Assembly: GCA_945893045.1 (NCBI GenBank)
Contig: CAMDEA010000015.1
Span: 1-64,000, forward strand
DNA length: 64,000 bases
Source of the DNA: Planctomyces sp. SH-PL62
Lineage (GTDB): Bacteria; Planctomycetota; Planctomycetia; Planctomycetales; Planctomycetaceae
Reading direction: 5' to 3'
Both the position numbers and the translations under genes were made by a program. Positions within the stretch are counted from its first letter, which is position 1; every line of letters begins with the position of its first letter. The notes under the pieces are model-generated. The model made no database searches, had not been told where the DNA came from, and was given only the letters and a program-made list of their open reading frames with translations. Positions 17,948 to 26,987 of the stretch are shown here, one piece after another.

Positions 17948-19450
17948 ATGCGGGAAACAATTCTTCGCAAACTTCAGCCGGTGCGGCGACGCCAGTGGAC
18001 GGTCAGCGTCCTCCGAGCGGCCGTGTGGGGACTGAGCGGCGGATCGTGCGTCGCCGTGATGCTGGCTGTTTTGCGACTGGCCGGCTGGCTGGCAACCGCG
18101 TGGACCGGTTGGGGTGTGCTGTTGGGATTGCCGACCATCGCGGCCGGCATGGCGGCCTGGTGGAGCTGGCGACATGCCGATTGGCTCCCCGCAGCTCGCG
18201 CCGTGGATGGTCATTACGAATTGAAAGACCGCACCGAAACCGCGCTGGCGTTCCTGCGCCGCCAGCCCGCGAAGATCCCCACTGAGATCGAATCGCTGCA
18301 ACTTTCCGATGCCCTGCACCACTTGGAACGAGTCGAAGCCCGGAAAGTGGTGCCGTTCGCGTTGCCAAATTCGTTTCGCTGGTCGCTGGCCACGGCGGCG
18401 TTGGCAATCGCGCTGCTCTGCTGGCCGACGGGACACGCACAGGTCAACGCCGGACCCGCTCAACCGCTGGATGCGATCGTCACCGAAGCCGAGATCGTCA
18501 TGGAAGACCTTGAAGAATTGCTCGAACAATTGCCCGAAGATCACGACCCGGAGATCGACGCGATCATCAAAGAACTGCTCGCGAAGGCCGAGGAAATGAA
18601 AGAACCGGGCGTCGATGTTCGCGAGGCACTGGCCAAGCTGTCCGAGATGCAGTCGGCTCTGCAAGAAGTCGCCGCGCAATTCAACGTCGGTGCGACCGAC
18701 GAACAAATGCAAGCCATCGGCGAGGCGCTGCAATCCGCCGAGGCACTGCAAGAAGCCGGACAAGCTCTGCAAGCTGGCCAGTACGACAAAGCCACCGAAC
18801 AACTATCGAAGCTCGACAACCCCAAGCTCGACCGCAAGGAATCGCGAGCCGTCGCCGACAAACTGAATAAGGCGGCCGAAGCGGCTGACAAGAAGGGACT
18901 GAAAAAACTCAGCGAGGCCGCGAAGAAAACTGCCGAGGGACTCGATAAGGACAACGCCTCGCAAACCAAAAACGGACTCAGCCAACTCGCCGAATCGGCC
19001 AAGCAGCAAGGCAACTCCAAGAAGATCAGCGAACTGCTCAAGAAGCAGGGAGACAAACTGGCCGAGTGCAAAGGGAACTGCCAGGCGAACGCTCAAGGTG
19101 ACAAGCTCGCCGCCAAGCCCAGCTTGAAAGCCGGACGCGGAACCAACGAAACCATTCAAGGCGGACGCACCGAACTCGCCGCGAAGCGCGACGAGCAAAA
19201 GATTCAGGGCCTGAAGGGCGAGCAAGGGGACAGCGACACGGAAACGCTCACCACCAAAGAAGCGGATGAGACCGCGAAGCGCGAGTTGAAAGAGGTCTAT
19301 CACAAGTACCGCAAGCTCAGCGACGCGGTCCTGGAATCCGAAGACATCCCGCTGGGCCACCGCCAAACCATCCGCCGCTACTTTGAAGCCATCCGCCCCA
19401 CCCGCGATGATGCCGAAACCGTCGCACCGAACGACGCTTCGCGAAAGTGA
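17948..19450 (+). CDS. Membrane-anchored coiled-coil protein, unknown function
   Basis: 500 residues. An N-terminal part with paired transmembrane segments (about residues 18-40 and 48-68) and another near 145-163 (FRWSLATAALAIALLCWP) precedes a long Ala/Glu/Lys/Gln-rich region. That region is predicted by eye to be coiled coil (ELLAKAEEMKEPG, LNKAAEAADKKGLKKLSEAA). A conserved-looking end reads YHKYRKLSDAVLESEDIPLG. The ATG at 17948 begins MRETILRKLQ; ATG 17927 is an alternative. Similar large anchored coiled-coil proteins accompany MoxR/DUF58 clusters in planctomycetes as I recall, but no such neighbours are here. Function not assigned. Confidence 0.75.
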   Translation: MRETILRKLQPVRRRQWTVSVLRAAVWGLSGGSCVAVMLAVLRLAGWLATAWTGWGVLLGLPTIAAGMAAWWSWRHADWLPAARAVDGHYELKDRTETALAFLRRQPAKIPTEIESLQLSDALHHLERVEARKVVPFALPNSFRWSLATAALAIALLCWPTGHAQVNAGPAQPLDAIVTEAEIVMEDLEELLEQLPEDHDPEIDAIIKELLAKAEEMKEPGVDVREALAKLSEMQSALQEVAAQFNVGATDEQMQAIGEALQSAEALQEAGQALQAGQYDKATEQLSKLDNPKLDRKESRAVADKLNKAAEAADKKGLKKLSEAAKKTAEGLDKDNASQTKNGLSQLAESAKQQGNSKKISELLKKQGDKLAECKGNCQANAQGDKLAAKPSLKAGRGTNETIQGGRTELAAKRDEQKIQGLKGEQGDSDTETLTTKEADETAKRELKEVYHKYRKLSDAVLESEDIPLGHRQTIRRYFEAIRPTRDDAETVAPNDASRK

Positions 19451-19469
19451 TCACGAGATCCAAGGACTG

Positions 19470-20141
19470 ATGATGCCGACCACATTGACCAAACCCAAAC
19501 GCCGACCAAAGCCGCAGACTTTGGCCGAGCTTCTCAAGGATCTGGGCGGCATTCATCCCAGCCGCATCCGCATGAATCCACCTCCCGGCCGAGCGACCGA
19601 GAAAGACATCCTTCGTATCGAAGCGGAAGAGGGCCGATTGTTCGAACTCGTCGACGGCGTGCTGGTGGAGAAACCGATGGGAAGCCGAGAAGCGTTGCTG
19701 GCGACACGAATCAGTCAGTGGATCTTGAATGACCTCGACCAACGTGCGAACGATCTCGGCGTCGTGCTTGGAGCCGACGGTTTTCTGCGATTACGTCCGC
19801 GGTTGGTGCGTATCCCCGATGTCTCGTTCATTTCCTGGGACCAAATTCCAAGCGGTGAGTTTCCGACCGAACCGATCGCTTCGCTGTTCCCGGACTTGGC
19901 GGTCGAAGTGCTCAGCGACAGCAACACGCCGCGCGAGATCGCACGCAAGCTCGAAGAATACTTCGAGGCCGGTTGCCGCTTGGCGTGGATCGTCGATCCG
20001 GACACTCGCACGGCCGATGTCTACACGTCTCCGGACCAATGCACGCATCTCCGCTCGACGCAATCGCTCGACGGCGGCGACGTGCTGCCGGGGTTCAAGC
20101 TGTCGCTGAAAGAACTGTTTGCCAGCACGCGCCGGCGGTAA
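19470..20141 (+). CDS. Uma2-family (DUF820) PD-(D/E)XK endonuclease-like protein
   Basis: 223 residues. It shows the Uma2 pattern: a Glu in ELVDGVLVEKPMGS, then RIPDVSFIS, then FPDLAVEVLSDSNTPREIAR with the D-x(n)-E-x-L core, then KLEEYFEAGCRLAWIVDPD and a YTSPDQ segment. The family is abundant in planctomycetes and cyanobacteria; a restriction-like nuclease fold is established but the biological role is not. ATG 19470 lies 19 bp after the previous stop. A longer reading would overlap the upstream gene and lacks support. Confidence 0.9.
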   Translation: MMPTTLTKPKRRPKPQTLAELLKDLGGIHPSRIRMNPPPGRATEKDILRIEAEEGRLFELVDGVLVEKPMGSREALLATRISQWILNDLDQRANDLGVVLGADGFLRLRPRLVRIPDVSFISWDQIPSGEFPTEPIASLFPDLAVEVLSDSNTPREIARKLEEYFEAGCRLAWIVDPDTRTADVYTSPDQCTHLRSTQSLDGGDVLPGFKLSLKELFASTRRR

Positions 20142-20162
20142 TGAAATTGAGGGTGATCCATT

Positions 20163-22409
20163 TTGAGTCCGGACCTTCGCCGTTTGGTGACTGAGCAATT
20201 CGAGCCGGGCGAAGCCGCGCGATTTTGGGTCGAGTTGGACCTCAATGAGAGCCTGCGATTCGCACCGGGCCTGCTGGTGGCGACGGATCGTCGGTTGCTC
20301 GGCATTGCGAATCACTCCGCAACTCCGGTTTCGCTGCCGTGGTCGGACATCGGTTCTGTCGCTGCCAAAGAACACGGCGCGCTCGGTTCGCTGGAGGTCC
20401 GCGCGGCCAATGGTCAAACACACGTCTGGCGTTACACCATCGGTAAAGCGGCCGCGATTCACAAGCTGACTCAGCAGATCGAAAAGCTCCGACAGGGAAT
20501 CGACGATGCAGAGGAGGCGGACGACTCGGAACTGGAAGCCGATCTGCCGCTGCCGGCGGTCACACAGTCGTTCGCGCGGTTGCTGCGGTTCACGAAGCCG
20601 CACGCGAAAATGATGCTGCTGGGGTTCGTGCTGACGCTGCTGGGTTCGTTCTTCGCCGTGGTCCCCATGCCGCTGCTCGGCGAAGTGATGGACAAAGTCT
20701 TGATGCCCTTCGCGCTGGCCACCTATGCCAAGCCCGATGACCTGTTGAACGAGCGATCGTCGGTCGTCAAACCGATCGCCGATGCCGCGATCATCCAGGC
20801 GGAACGGCTCCGCGCGATTCCGACCGCGAAGTGGTATCTCCTCGCGTTCACCGGAGCGGTCCTGCTTTCGTGGCTGATCGGCTGGGCGCGGACGTTCGTC
20901 CTGGCCTGGATCAGCGAGCGTGTTGCCGCTGACCTGCGCAATCAAACGTACGCACACCTGCAGCGGCTGTCGCTGGAGTTCTTCGGCGGCAAGCGGACGG
21001 GGGATTTGATTTCTCGGATCGACACCGACACCGATCGCATCTGCTACTTCATCGCCGTGCATCTGACAGACTTCGCATCCGATATCGTGATGCTGCTTCT
21101 GATCGGCGCTTATGTGCTGTGCCAGGACGTGTGGCTGGGCCTGGCGACACTGGTACCATTGCCGTTGATCGGCTGGCTGGTTCACGGCGTGCGCATGAAA
21201 CTGCGATTCGGCTTCATGGCCGGCAGCCGCGCCTGGGCCGAAATGACCAACGTCCTGGCCGACACGATCCCCGGCATTCGAGTCGTCAAAGCCTTCGCCC
21301 AAGAGCAGCGTGAGATCGACCGCTTCAAGGCTCGCAACGATCAAGTCTTCAAGACCAACAATCACGTCAATAAATTGTGGTCGGCATTCAGCCCGTTGTT
21401 GGTGCTGCTGTCCGACATGGGCCTGCTGCTGATCTGGATGGTCGGCGTCTGGCAGGTTCTGGGGCATCACCTGACGGTCGGCGTGCTCTCCGCCAGCGTG
21501 TACCTGATCACGAAATTCTACGGCCGATTGGAAGCCCTCAGCCGTATTGTCGAACCGACTCAGCGAGCCGCCAACAGCACGCATCGCATCTTCGAGATTC
21601 TCGATCGAGTGCCGAGCATCGCCGATCCACCGCACCCGATCCGTCTCGGCCGAGCCACCGGAGCAGTCGAGTTTCGCGACGTGCAGTTTCGCTATGGCAC
21701 GCGTCCGATCCTGCGCGGCGTGAACTTACAGATTCGCTCCGGCGAGATGATCGGTCTCGTCGGCCCCAGCGGTGCGGGCAAGACAACGCTCATCAACTTG
21801 GTCTGCCGCTTCCACGACGTCGCGGAAGGGGCGGTCCTGATCGACGGTCACGACGTGCGGCAACTGGCCCTCGAAGACTACCGCCGCAACATCGGCATCG
21901 TGCTTCAAGAGCCATTCCTGTTCTACGGCACGATCGCCGAGAACATCGCCTACGGTCGCCCGAACGCGACGCGCGAACAAATCCTCGCCGCCGCGAAAGC
22001 CGCCCGCGCTCACGAATTCATCCTGCGGCAACCGGACGGCTACGACAGCTTCGTCGGCGAGCGCGGCATGTCCCTCTCTGGTGGCGAGCGGCAGCGCATC
22101 AGCATCGCTCGCGCGCTGCTCATCGACCCGGCGATCCTGATCCTCGACGAAGCCACCTCTTCCGTGGACACCGAAACCGAACGCGAAATCCAACTCGCGC
22201 TGGAAAACCTGACTCGCGGCCGCACGACGATCGCGATCGCGCACCGCCTGAGCACGCTTCGCCGAGCCGACCGCCTCGTGGTTCTCGAACAAGGCCGCGT
22301 CACCGAGATCGGCCGCCACGACGACTTGCTCGCTCGCAATGGCACGTATGCCCGCTTGCACAAAGCACAACTCGACATGGCTCACGGCGAAGTGAGCGAA
22401 GGCTCGTAA
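20163..22409 (+). CDS. ABC exporter: N-terminal PH-like domain, transmembrane domain and ATPase
   Basis: 748 residues. Residues 1-115 resemble a small PH-like or YvlB-type domain, unusual for half-exporters. The transmembrane domain spans about 140-430 (LLGFVLTLLGSFFAVV, YLLAFTGAVLLSWLIGWA). The ATPase has Walker A GPSGAGKTT at about 534, signature LSGGE at 638, and Walker B AILILDEATSSVD. It would pump an unknown substrate out of the cytoplasm as a homodimer. The start is TTG 20163. I recall that exporters with this extra domain pair with DUF1854 proteins in a cyanophycin-associated set; the DUF1854 gene lies at 23146, but no cyanophycin synthetase is in the window. Confidence 0.88.
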   Translation: MSPDLRRLVTEQFEPGEAARFWVELDLNESLRFAPGLLVATDRRLLGIANHSATPVSLPWSDIGSVAAKEHGALGSLEVRAANGQTHVWRYTIGKAAAIHKLTQQIEKLRQGIDDAEEADDSELEADLPLPAVTQSFARLLRFTKPHAKMMLLGFVLTLLGSFFAVVPMPLLGEVMDKVLMPFALATYAKPDDLLNERSSVVKPIADAAIIQAERLRAIPTAKWYLLAFTGAVLLSWLIGWARTFVLAWISERVAADLRNQTYAHLQRLSLEFFGGKRTGDLISRIDTDTDRICYFIAVHLTDFASDIVMLLLIGAYVLCQDVWLGLATLVPLPLIGWLVHGVRMKLRFGFMAGSRAWAEMTNVLADTIPGIRVVKAFAQEQREIDRFKARNDQVFKTNNHVNKLWSAFSPLLVLLSDMGLLLIWMVGVWQVLGHHLTVGVLSASVYLITKFYGRLEALSRIVEPTQRAANSTHRIFEILDRVPSIADPPHPIRLGRATGAVEFRDVQFRYGTRPILRGVNLQIRSGEMIGLVGPSGAGKTTLINLVCRFHDVAEGAVLIDGHDVRQLALEDYRRNIGIVLQEPFLFYGTIAENIAYGRPNATREQILAAAKAARAHEFILRQPDGYDSFVGERGMSLSGGERQRISIARALLIDPAILILDEATSSVDTETEREIQLALENLTRGRTTIAIAHRLSTLRRADRLVVLEQGRVTEIGRHDDLLARNGTYARLHKAQLDMAHGEVSEGS

Positions 22410-22490
22410 CCCATCTCCGTCCGACTGCGGCTTGACAGGACCATTCTCGAACATGACCGTGATGCTCAACCCAACACCCAGGAACGAGCC

Positions 22491-22739
22491 ATGTCAGATC
22501 CCGCGCTGCTAAAACGAATCGTCGTGAACCCCGAAATTTTCGCTGGCAAACCGATCATCCGCGGCCTGCGAATTTCCGTGGAACTCATCTTGAGCCTGCT
22601 GGCGCAGGGCGAGACGTTTGAATCATTGTTGGAGGACTATCCCGGCTTAGAGTTGGACGACATCCGGGCTTGTCTGGCATTCGCTCATGCGATGGTGGCT
22701 CATGAGTCATTGGATGACGTGGAGGTCGCGCGAACGTGA
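22491..22739 (+). CDS. DUF433 antitoxin-like protein
   Basis: 82 residues with the DUF433 signature RIVVNPEIFAGKPIIRGLRI and LLEDYPGLELDDIRACLAFA. Family members are small winged-helix-like antitoxins that pair with PIN-like toxins. The stop overlaps the GTG start of the DUF5615 gene by four bases, typical of a translationally coupled toxin-antitoxin pair. It would bind the toxin and probably the shared promoter. Confidence 0.88.
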   Translation: MSDPALLKRIVVNPEIFAGKPIIRGLRISVELILSLLAQGETFESLLEDYPGLELDDIRACLAFAHAMVAHESLDDVEVART

Positions 22740-23104
22740 GATTTCTCATCGACCGTTGCGCGGGACACCGCTTGGCTGTCGGGTTGCGTCAGCACAACCA
22801 TGATGTTGTCGAGGCAACTCAGCTTGGACCTGATCCCGGCGATCGGTCGCTCTTGGAGCAAGCTCTCCGCGATCAGCGAGTGCTCGTGACGATCGACACC
22901 GATTTCGGTCAATTGGTTTTTCAGGAAGGGCTGCCGCATGGCGGACTGTTGCGATTGCCTGACGTTCCGCCCGATCGACGAATTCAACTGACCTTGGACG
23001 TCGTGGCTCGCCACGGTGAAGCTTTGGAAGCTGGGGCCATTGTGACGGTGCGCGGTGATCGCATCCGAGTGTCTCGACCAACTCCACCCACCAATCAAAG
23101 CTGA
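22736..23104 (+). CDS. DUF5615 PIN-like toxin
   Basis: 122 residues with the PIN-like layout: N-terminal MRFLIDRCAGHRLAVGLRQ, a central acidic motif VTIDTDFGQLVF, and LLRLPDVPPDRR. Family proteins are predicted RNases of the Mut7-C/VapC-like fold. Asp6 and the aspartates in IDTDFG are the candidate metal ligands. GTG start within the overlapping GTGA. The classical antitoxin-like partner (DUF433) precedes it. The pair sits between two genes likely to belong together (ABC exporter and DUF1854), suggesting an insertion. Confidence 0.85.
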   Translation: MRFLIDRCAGHRLAVGLRQHNHDVVEATQLGPDPGDRSLLEQALRDQRVLVTIDTDFGQLVFQEGLPHGGLLRLPDVPPDRRIQLTLDVVARHGEALEAGAIVTVRGDRIRVSRPTPPTNQS

Positions 23105-23145
23105 TATTCCACCAATCTCCCCGTTCTTTTCGAGTTCATGATCTG

Positions 23146-23616
23146 ATGACTGAAACTTTTACTTTGGAACGTGATGACCAAGGCCGGCTCGGCGTGACGG
23201 ACACGCAGGGGCGGCGTCACGAAAATGTCGAACCGATTCGGGCGTTTCCGATCTCCGAGCCGGAGCTTTGGATTTCGCTGTGCGATCCGAACGGCCGCGA
23301 GGTTGCACAGGTGCGTGACTTGAATGAGTTGCCGACAGAACAGCGCGAGTTATTGCGGTCGGAACTGACTCGGCGCGAGTTTGTGCCGGTGATTCAGCGG
23401 ATCGAGAGCATCTCGTCACTGGCCGAGCCGTGTGAGTGGTTCGTGGAAACCGATCGCGGGCCGACGAGCTTTGTGCTCAACAGCGACGAGCACGTCCGCA
23501 AGCTCAGCCCGGACAAGGCACTGATTTTGGATTCGCACGGACTGCGCTACCTCGTGCAGGATGCGAGACAACTCGACTCGCACAGCCGCAAGTTGTTAGC
23601 ACGGTATCTGTCGTGA
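23146..23616 (+). CDS. DUF1854 family protein
   Basis: 156 residues. The DUF1854 pattern is visible: RAFPISEPELWISLCDPNGR, EVAQVRDLNELPTEQRELL, FVPVIQRI, and TDRGPTSFVLNSDEHVRKL ending in HGLRYLVQDARQLD. Biochemical function is unknown. The family often accompanies the ABC exporter type seen at 20163-22409, so I read these as a functional pair with the toxin-antitoxin module between them. Cytoplasmic, no signal peptide. Confidence 0.85.
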   Translation: MTETFTLERDDQGRLGVTDTQGRRHENVEPIRAFPISEPELWISLCDPNGREVAQVRDLNELPTEQRELLRSELTRREFVPVIQRIESISSLAEPCEWFVETDRGPTSFVLNSDEHVRKLSPDKALILDSHGLRYLVQDARQLDSHSRKLLARYLS

Positions 23617-23625
23617 TTTCATCTC

Positions 23626-23681
23626 GTGGGGCAGGTTTTCAACCTGCCCGTCCGGAATGGCAGGTTGAAAACCTGCCCCAC
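23626..23681. repeat. Double-hairpin inverted repeat, GTGGGGCAGG family
   Basis: Each arm is GTGGGGCAGGTTTTCAACCT then GCCC, itself a hairpin (GGGCAGGTT-TTC-AACCTGCCC). It ends 4 bp before the ATG of the hydrolase gene and creates a false in-frame GTG start. Confidence 0.92.
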
Positions 23682-23685
23682 GTTT

Positions 23686-24546
23686 ATGTCGCCACAGATC
23701 GAACAGATTGTCGCCTCCGACGGCTACCGGCTGAGCACACGGCACTGGCTGCCGAATCAATCGCCGCGCGGATTCGTTGTCGCGCTGCATGGCATTCAGA
23801 GCCACGGTGGCTGGTACGAATACTCGTGCCAGCAAATGTGCAACGCAGGTTACGACGTGTTGTTCGTGGATCGGCGCGGATCGGGAATGAATGCGGCATG
23901 TCGTGGCGATGCCCCGCACGGCGACCGGTTGATCAACGACGTCTTACAGGTTTTGGCGGAAGTGCGACGACGACGAGACCAAATCGGTCCGCACATTCCC
24001 GTCGTACTGCTCGCGGTCAGTTGGGGCGGGAAGGTTGCGGCGATCACGGCGGCTCGGCAGCCGGAGTTGGTCGATGCGCTGGCGTTGCTGTATCCGGGAC
24101 TTTGCTCGCGAGTGCAGCCGACTGCGGTGCAGCGAGCGCGGTTGTGGCTGGCGCGAAAGCTCGACATCCGCAACAAGCGGATCGAGATTCCGCTCAATGA
24201 TCCCGCGCTCTTCACGGCGGAACCGCGCTGGCAGGAGTTCATCCGCCGCGATCCGCTGACGCTGCGCGATGTGACTTCCGGGTTCTTGCTGGCTCATCAA
24301 GATTTGACGCACGAATCGTTGGCGGCGGCTGCTTCGATTCACTGTCCGACGTTACTGATGCTCGCGGGTCGGGATCGCATCATCGACAACGCCGCGACGA
24401 AGGATTGGTCGCGGCGGCTCGGCACGCGCGAACTCACGCTGCACGAGTACCCGGACGCGCAACACACGTTGGAGTTCGAACCGCATCATGAGCTGTTTGT
24501 GGCGGACTTGTTGGCGTGGCTGGAGTCTGTTTCCAGGCTCAGGTGA
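23686..24546 (+). CDS. Alpha/beta hydrolase, monoacylglycerol-lipase-like
   Basis: 286 residues of the serine hydrolase fold related to lysophospholipases. The oxyanion region is VVALHGIQSHGGWYEYS, and RRGSGMN follows. The proposed catalytic triad is Ser112 (AVSWGGK), Asp230 (LAGRDRIID) and His260 (DAQHTLEF). ATG 23686 directly follows the inverted repeat; the ORF stays open into the repeat but that extension is not family sequence. A RBS is therefore missing or lies within the repeat. The stop is followed at once by another inverted repeat, so the gene is bracketed by repeats of two families. Substrate unknown. Confidence 0.85.
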   Translation: MSPQIEQIVASDGYRLSTRHWLPNQSPRGFVVALHGIQSHGGWYEYSCQQMCNAGYDVLFVDRRGSGMNAACRGDAPHGDRLINDVLQVLAEVRRRRDQIGPHIPVVLLAVSWGGKVAAITAARQPELVDALALLYPGLCSRVQPTAVQRARLWLARKLDIRNKRIEIPLNDPALFTAEPRWQEFIRRDPLTLRDVTSGFLLAHQDLTHESLAAAASIHCPTLLMLAGRDRIIDNAATKDWSRRLGTRELTLHEYPDAQHTLEFEPHHELFVADLLAWLESVSRLR

Positions 24547-24547
24547 C

Positions 24548-24650
24548 GGGGTCGGGAGTCTTTTTCAGGTCGGGGTATTGGCGTGCGGCATCGGTTCGGG
24601 ATTCGATCGTGATTGGCCATTTGTCCGACCTGAAAAAGACTCCCGACCCC
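24548..24650. repeat. Inverted repeat, GGGGTCGGGAGTC family, copy 1
   Basis: 26-bp perfect arms starting GGGGTCGGGAGTCTTTTTCA around a 51-bp spacer. The arms are identical to those at 25646-25749 while the spacers differ. Confidence 0.95.
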
Positions 24651-24800
24651 TTCCGTTCTGCACGAAAAATGGCCGGTGGCGTTCTCGGAATCTCGCCGAT
24701 ACCATCCCCGCCCCGCTGACGGATGGCGGCAATTGTTCGGAGCAAACAGAGGGCACGGAGGTCACCATTTCGGATCACAAACCCGGTGGGACCAGGTGCG

Positions 24801-25616
24801 ATGAGCCACACAACTACGGCGGCACACGAGACGGAAAAAGACCTTATTCAGCGAGCTCAAACGGCGGTCAGCCAGTGCAATTGGACCGTTGGAGAATGCG
24901 CGGTCCAATGGACCAAGAAGTTCGCTCGCGGCCGAACGGATGCTGACTTCGGCGAGCTGGTCGGCATGTCCGGCGATCAGGTTTATCAGCGGCGTCGTGT
25001 CTGCGAGACCTTTGGTGATGTCAAAGAGAATTACTCGGCGTTGAAGTGGTCGCACTTTTATATCGCGCTCAACTGGGACAACTCGGCCGAATGCTTGAGC
25101 TGGGCTCACGAGAACTCGGCGACGATTGCCGAGATGAAGGCGTGGCGACGTCTGCAACTTGGTGAAGATGTCACTGCGACGGCCTCGGACGATGTGCCGT
25201 TTGGCAGCGACGGGGCCGCCGCTTTGGACGCCTACGATTCGGATCGTCCCGGCATCGTGCGGGCCGAAGGAGACCTCGATCTCCCCGCGTCGCGCGCTGC
25301 GATGGCTGGCGGAGCTGGCAAACGCGGCCGCGAGAATGCCGATGCCGCGACGTTGTCCGCTTCCGATAGCGAATACAGTCCGTTCCGTACCGGAGCGGTG
25401 AAGCCGCCGCGCGAGATTCTCGAAGACGTTCCCGGCGGTGGCCCGCCGCTGAGTGCCGAGCAAACGATCAAACGACTGGCCACGATGCTCGAACGCTGCG
25501 CGAAGGCAATCACTCCGGACGTGCAACGCCAATTCTCGAAGCTGCCGGAAAAGGTTCGCGTTCGATTCGTGGCAGCGATGCAGGAACTGCGGCAACGAAC
25601 CGCTGATTTGAAGTAG
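24801..25616 (+). CDS. Hypothetical protein with HTH-like segment, bracketed by matching repeats
   Basis: 271 residues, not recognised. Residues about 10-100 (KDLIQRAQTAVSQCNWTVGE, FGELVGMSGDQVYQRRRVCE) look helical with a possible ParB- or KorB-like helix-turn-helix around LVGMSGDQVYQRR. The middle is Ala/Asp-rich and disordered. The end (LSAEQTIKRLATMLERCAKA) is helical. ATG 24801 opens MSHTTTAAHE; the upstream in-frame extension is repeat-proximal and not supported. The gene lies between two copies of the same inverted repeat in the same arrangement. A DNA-binding role is inference only. Confidence 0.65.
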   Translation: MSHTTTAAHETEKDLIQRAQTAVSQCNWTVGECAVQWTKKFARGRTDADFGELVGMSGDQVYQRRRVCETFGDVKENYSALKWSHFYIALNWDNSAECLSWAHENSATIAEMKAWRRLQLGEDVTATASDDVPFGSDGAAALDAYDSDRPGIVRAEGDLDLPASRAAMAGGAGKRGRENADAATLSASDSEYSPFRTGAVKPPREILEDVPGGGPPLSAEQTIKRLATMLERCAKAITPDVQRQFSKLPEKVRVRFVAAMQELRQRTADLK

Positions 25617-25645
25617 TTTGACACGGCTGAGCACGACAGCGTTAC

Positions 25646-25749
25646 GGGGTCGGGAGTCTTTTTCAGGTCGGACCAATGGTTGTTGGATGTCCGTTCGCGA
25701 GGAGTCGCGATTTGGTTGCAGCTCCGACCTGAAAAAGACTCCCGACCCC
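25646..25749. repeat. Inverted repeat, GGGGTCGGGAGTC family, copy 2
   Basis: Same 26-bp arms as 24548-24650, different 52-bp spacer. It lies between the HTH-like gene and the HtrA-type protease, ending 22 bp before the protease ATG. Confidence 0.95.
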
Positions 25750-25771
25750 TTCGGTAAGAGTGAGGCATCTC

Positions 25772-26899
25772 ATGGAACCTCGCGATGAACCAACTGACTC
25801 GCGTTCGCGAGCTTCACTCGGCGCGAGGGTCAACAGTTCGCTGGTGATGATCCTGCTGGCTCTGGTGGCCGCGTTGATCTATCGCGACTTCGCGCGGCAC
25901 GACCGAGCCGTGGTCGCGCGCGGAGATTTGGCTCAGGATGAAGCGGCGACGGTCGAGCTTTTCAAACGCATCTCGCCGTCGGTGGTGCATGTGGACAACG
26001 TCGCACGGCAGGTGGATTTGAGCACCGACAATGTGCTCGAAGTCCGGCAAGGGTCCGGCAGCGGGTTCGTGTGGGACAGCGACGGCCATGTGGTCACGAA
26101 CTTTCATGTCATCCAGAACGCGAGCGGTGCCTGGGTCACGCTGGCCGACAACACTCGGCTGGAAGCGAAGCTCGTCGGCTTCGATGAATCCAAAGACGTC
26201 GCGGTGCTGAAAGTGGACTGCCCGGCGAACAAGCTCAAGCCGATTCCGCTGGGAACGTCTTACGATCTGGAAGTCGGCCAAAAAGTGTTCGCGATCGGCA
26301 GCCCGTTCGAATTGGATTTGACACTCACCAGCGGCATCATCAGCAGTCTGGGGCGTGAGATCGAATCGGTTTCCGGCCGCCCGATTCAGGGAGTGATTCA
26401 ATCCGATGCGGCGATCAATCCTGGTAACTCCGGCGGCCCGCTGCTGGACAGTGCCGGCCGTTTGATCGGTGTGACGACGGCGATCAAAAGTCCGACGGGT
26501 GTTTCCGTGGGAATTGGCTTCGCCGTCCCGGTGGATACGGTCAAACGCGCTGTGACGCAGTTGATTCGCATGGGCAAGGTGGAACGCGCGGGTTTGGGCG
26601 TCGGCCTGCTCGAAGACCACATCGCGGCTCGGCGGGGTATCCGCGGCGTGTTGATCCGGCGAGTGTCTCCCAACAGCGCTGCGGAAAAAGCTGGCCTGCG
26701 CGGAGATGATGAGGCTCAGCAGACTCCGGGAGATATCATTGTTGCCGTCGATGGCCACGACGTTTTGACCCAGAACGGCCTGTATCGCGTGCTGGATCTG
26801 CATGAGGTCGGAGACACGCTGCGACTGAAGGTGCTGCGCGACCAGAAGACTCTGGAAGTTTCGGTCACGCTGCAAGCACTCCCCTCGACCGCGCCCTAA
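25772..26899 (+). CDS. HtrA/DegP-family serine protease with one PDZ domain
   Basis: 375 residues. An N-terminal membrane anchor or uncleaved signal (SLVMILLALVAALIYRDFA) places the protease in the periplasm. The trypsin-like domain has catalytic His112 (TNFHVI), Asp142 (SKDVAVL) and Ser220 (GNSGGPLLD). One PDZ domain follows (about 280-370: GVLIRRVSPNSAAEKAGLRG, GDIIVAVDG). This is the DegS-like single-PDZ layout used in protein quality control or envelope stress signalling. ATG 25772 is preferred to a GTG 12 bp upstream. No sigma-E regulators adjoin it. Confidence 0.92.
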   Translation: MEPRDEPTDSRSRASLGARVNSSLVMILLALVAALIYRDFARHDRAVVARGDLAQDEAATVELFKRISPSVVHVDNVARQVDLSTDNVLEVRQGSGSGFVWDSDGHVVTNFHVIQNASGAWVTLADNTRLEAKLVGFDESKDVAVLKVDCPANKLKPIPLGTSYDLEVGQKVFAIGSPFELDLTLTSGIISSLGREIESVSGRPIQGVIQSDAAINPGNSGGPLLDSAGRLIGVTTAIKSPTGVSVGIGFAVPVDTVKRAVTQLIRMGKVERAGLGVGLLEDHIAARRGIRGVLIRRVSPNSAAEKAGLRGDDEAQQTPGDIIVAVDGHDVLTQNGLYRVLDLHEVGDTLRLKVLRDQKTLEVSVTLQALPSTAP

Positions 26900-26919
26900 T
26901 TGGGATCATTCAGGGCTTC

Positions 26920-26987
26920 GTAGCCAAGCTCGCCAGAGCTTGGGATGTTGTCACGGGTGGCACCCAATCTCTGGCGAGCTTGGCTAC
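26920..26987. repeat. GTAG/CTAC double-hairpin element
   Basis: Left hairpin CCAAGCT-CGCCAG-AGCTTGG after GTAG; the right arm has the same loop with one unpaired stem position. Same family as 11070 and 55676. Confidence 0.9.

Noticed and set aside
19791-21635. 614-residue minus-strand open frame
   Set aside because: Spans antisense across the Uma2 and ABC exporter genes and has no domain of its own.
24548-25749. Composite transposon carrying the HTH-like gene
   Set aside because: The bracketing repeats lack transposase genes and their spacers differ, so transposon structure is not shown; kept only as an observation.
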